From Chloroflexota bacterium (GTDB taxonomy: Bacteria; Chloroflexota; Limnocylindria; P2-11E): a stretch of DNA of 6,098 bases. The stretch spans positions 1 through 6,098 of the forward strand of contig VBGU01000210.1 in the NCBI GenBank assembly GCA_005881085.1, written 5' to 3'. The notes under the pieces are model-generated. The model was given only the letters and a program-made list of their open reading frames with translations, had not been told where the DNA came from and did not search any database. A program made the position numbers and the translations under genes. Shown here piece by piece: positions 6,001-6,098 of the stretch. Positions within the stretch are counted from its first letter, which is position 1. Every line of letters starts with the position of its first letter.

Positions 6001-6098
6001 GTGCAATACCGTCGTCAGAGCCTCGTCGAGCGTCCGTTGTCCCCGCGCGACTACGACATGCCGGTGGGTTGGTGGGGCTGGAACTGGGAACCGCCGAT
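6001..6098 (+). CDS. Start of an unidentified gene, cut by the right edge
   Basis: The frame from GTG 6001 stays open to the window end, giving 32 complete codons that begin MQYRRQSLVERPLSPRD and continue with an aromatic cluster, GWWGWNWEPP, at residues 23-32. I do not recognise the family. There is no signal peptide or membrane helix in the visible part. The start is chosen because AAGGAG lies nine bases upstream and an extended -10 box precedes it. The same frame is open further upstream (for example GTG 5971), but that start would lie in the -10 box and lacks a ribosome-binding site. The gene is divergent from the amidase pair, so the two units may share control. Being a real coding start is fairly likely; function is unknown. 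Confidence 0.6.
   Translation, partial: MQYRRQSLVERPLSPRDYDMPVGWWGWNWEPP

Overview
The window is very G+C-rich bacterial DNA with tightly packed genes, short overlaps and frequent GTG/TTG starts. An F420-type luciferase-like oxidoreductase and TAnnnT boxes placed just upstream of start codons suggest a high-GC terrestrial lineage such as Chloroflexota, Dormibacterota or Actinobacteriota. This placement is inferred from style and gene content; no marker gene here settles it.

Layout. Positions 1-2734 (+) hold the end of a glycolate dehydrogenase operon: glcE (cut by the left edge), glcF (ATGA overlap with glcE), and an unnamed four-helix membrane protein starting at a TTG that overlaps the glcF stop. 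Positions 2744-4242 (+) hold a luciferase-like (LLM) probable F420-dependent oxidoreductase and, two bases later, a small P-loop kinase. The LLM gene may have its own leaderless promoter. Positions 4243-4372 are a convergent intergenic gap dominated by a near-perfect 96-base inverted repeat, probably a bidirectional terminator. Positions 4373-5952 (-) hold an amidase-signature hydrolase preceded by an overlooked 47-residue gene that overlaps it by TTGA. Positions 5953-6000 form a short divergent promoter region, and a new + strand gene starts at 6001 and runs off the right edge. No stretch over 300 bases lacks a gene.

How they work together. GlcE and GlcF, with GlcD presumably just upstream, would oxidise glycolate (or a related 2-hydroxy acid) to glyoxylate and pass electrons to the membrane quinone pool. 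The coupled membrane protein may serve that complex, but its sequence gives no direct proof. The LLM enzyme and kinase form a second co-transcribed pair of unknown substrate. The amidase and its small partner form a third unit on the opposite strand, reminiscent of AtzE/AtzG or GatA/GatC pairs.

No mobile element, CRISPR array, tRNA or rRNA gene is visible. The least explained items are the 47-residue amidase-linked protein, the large inverted repeat, and the membrane protein fused to the glycolate operon.
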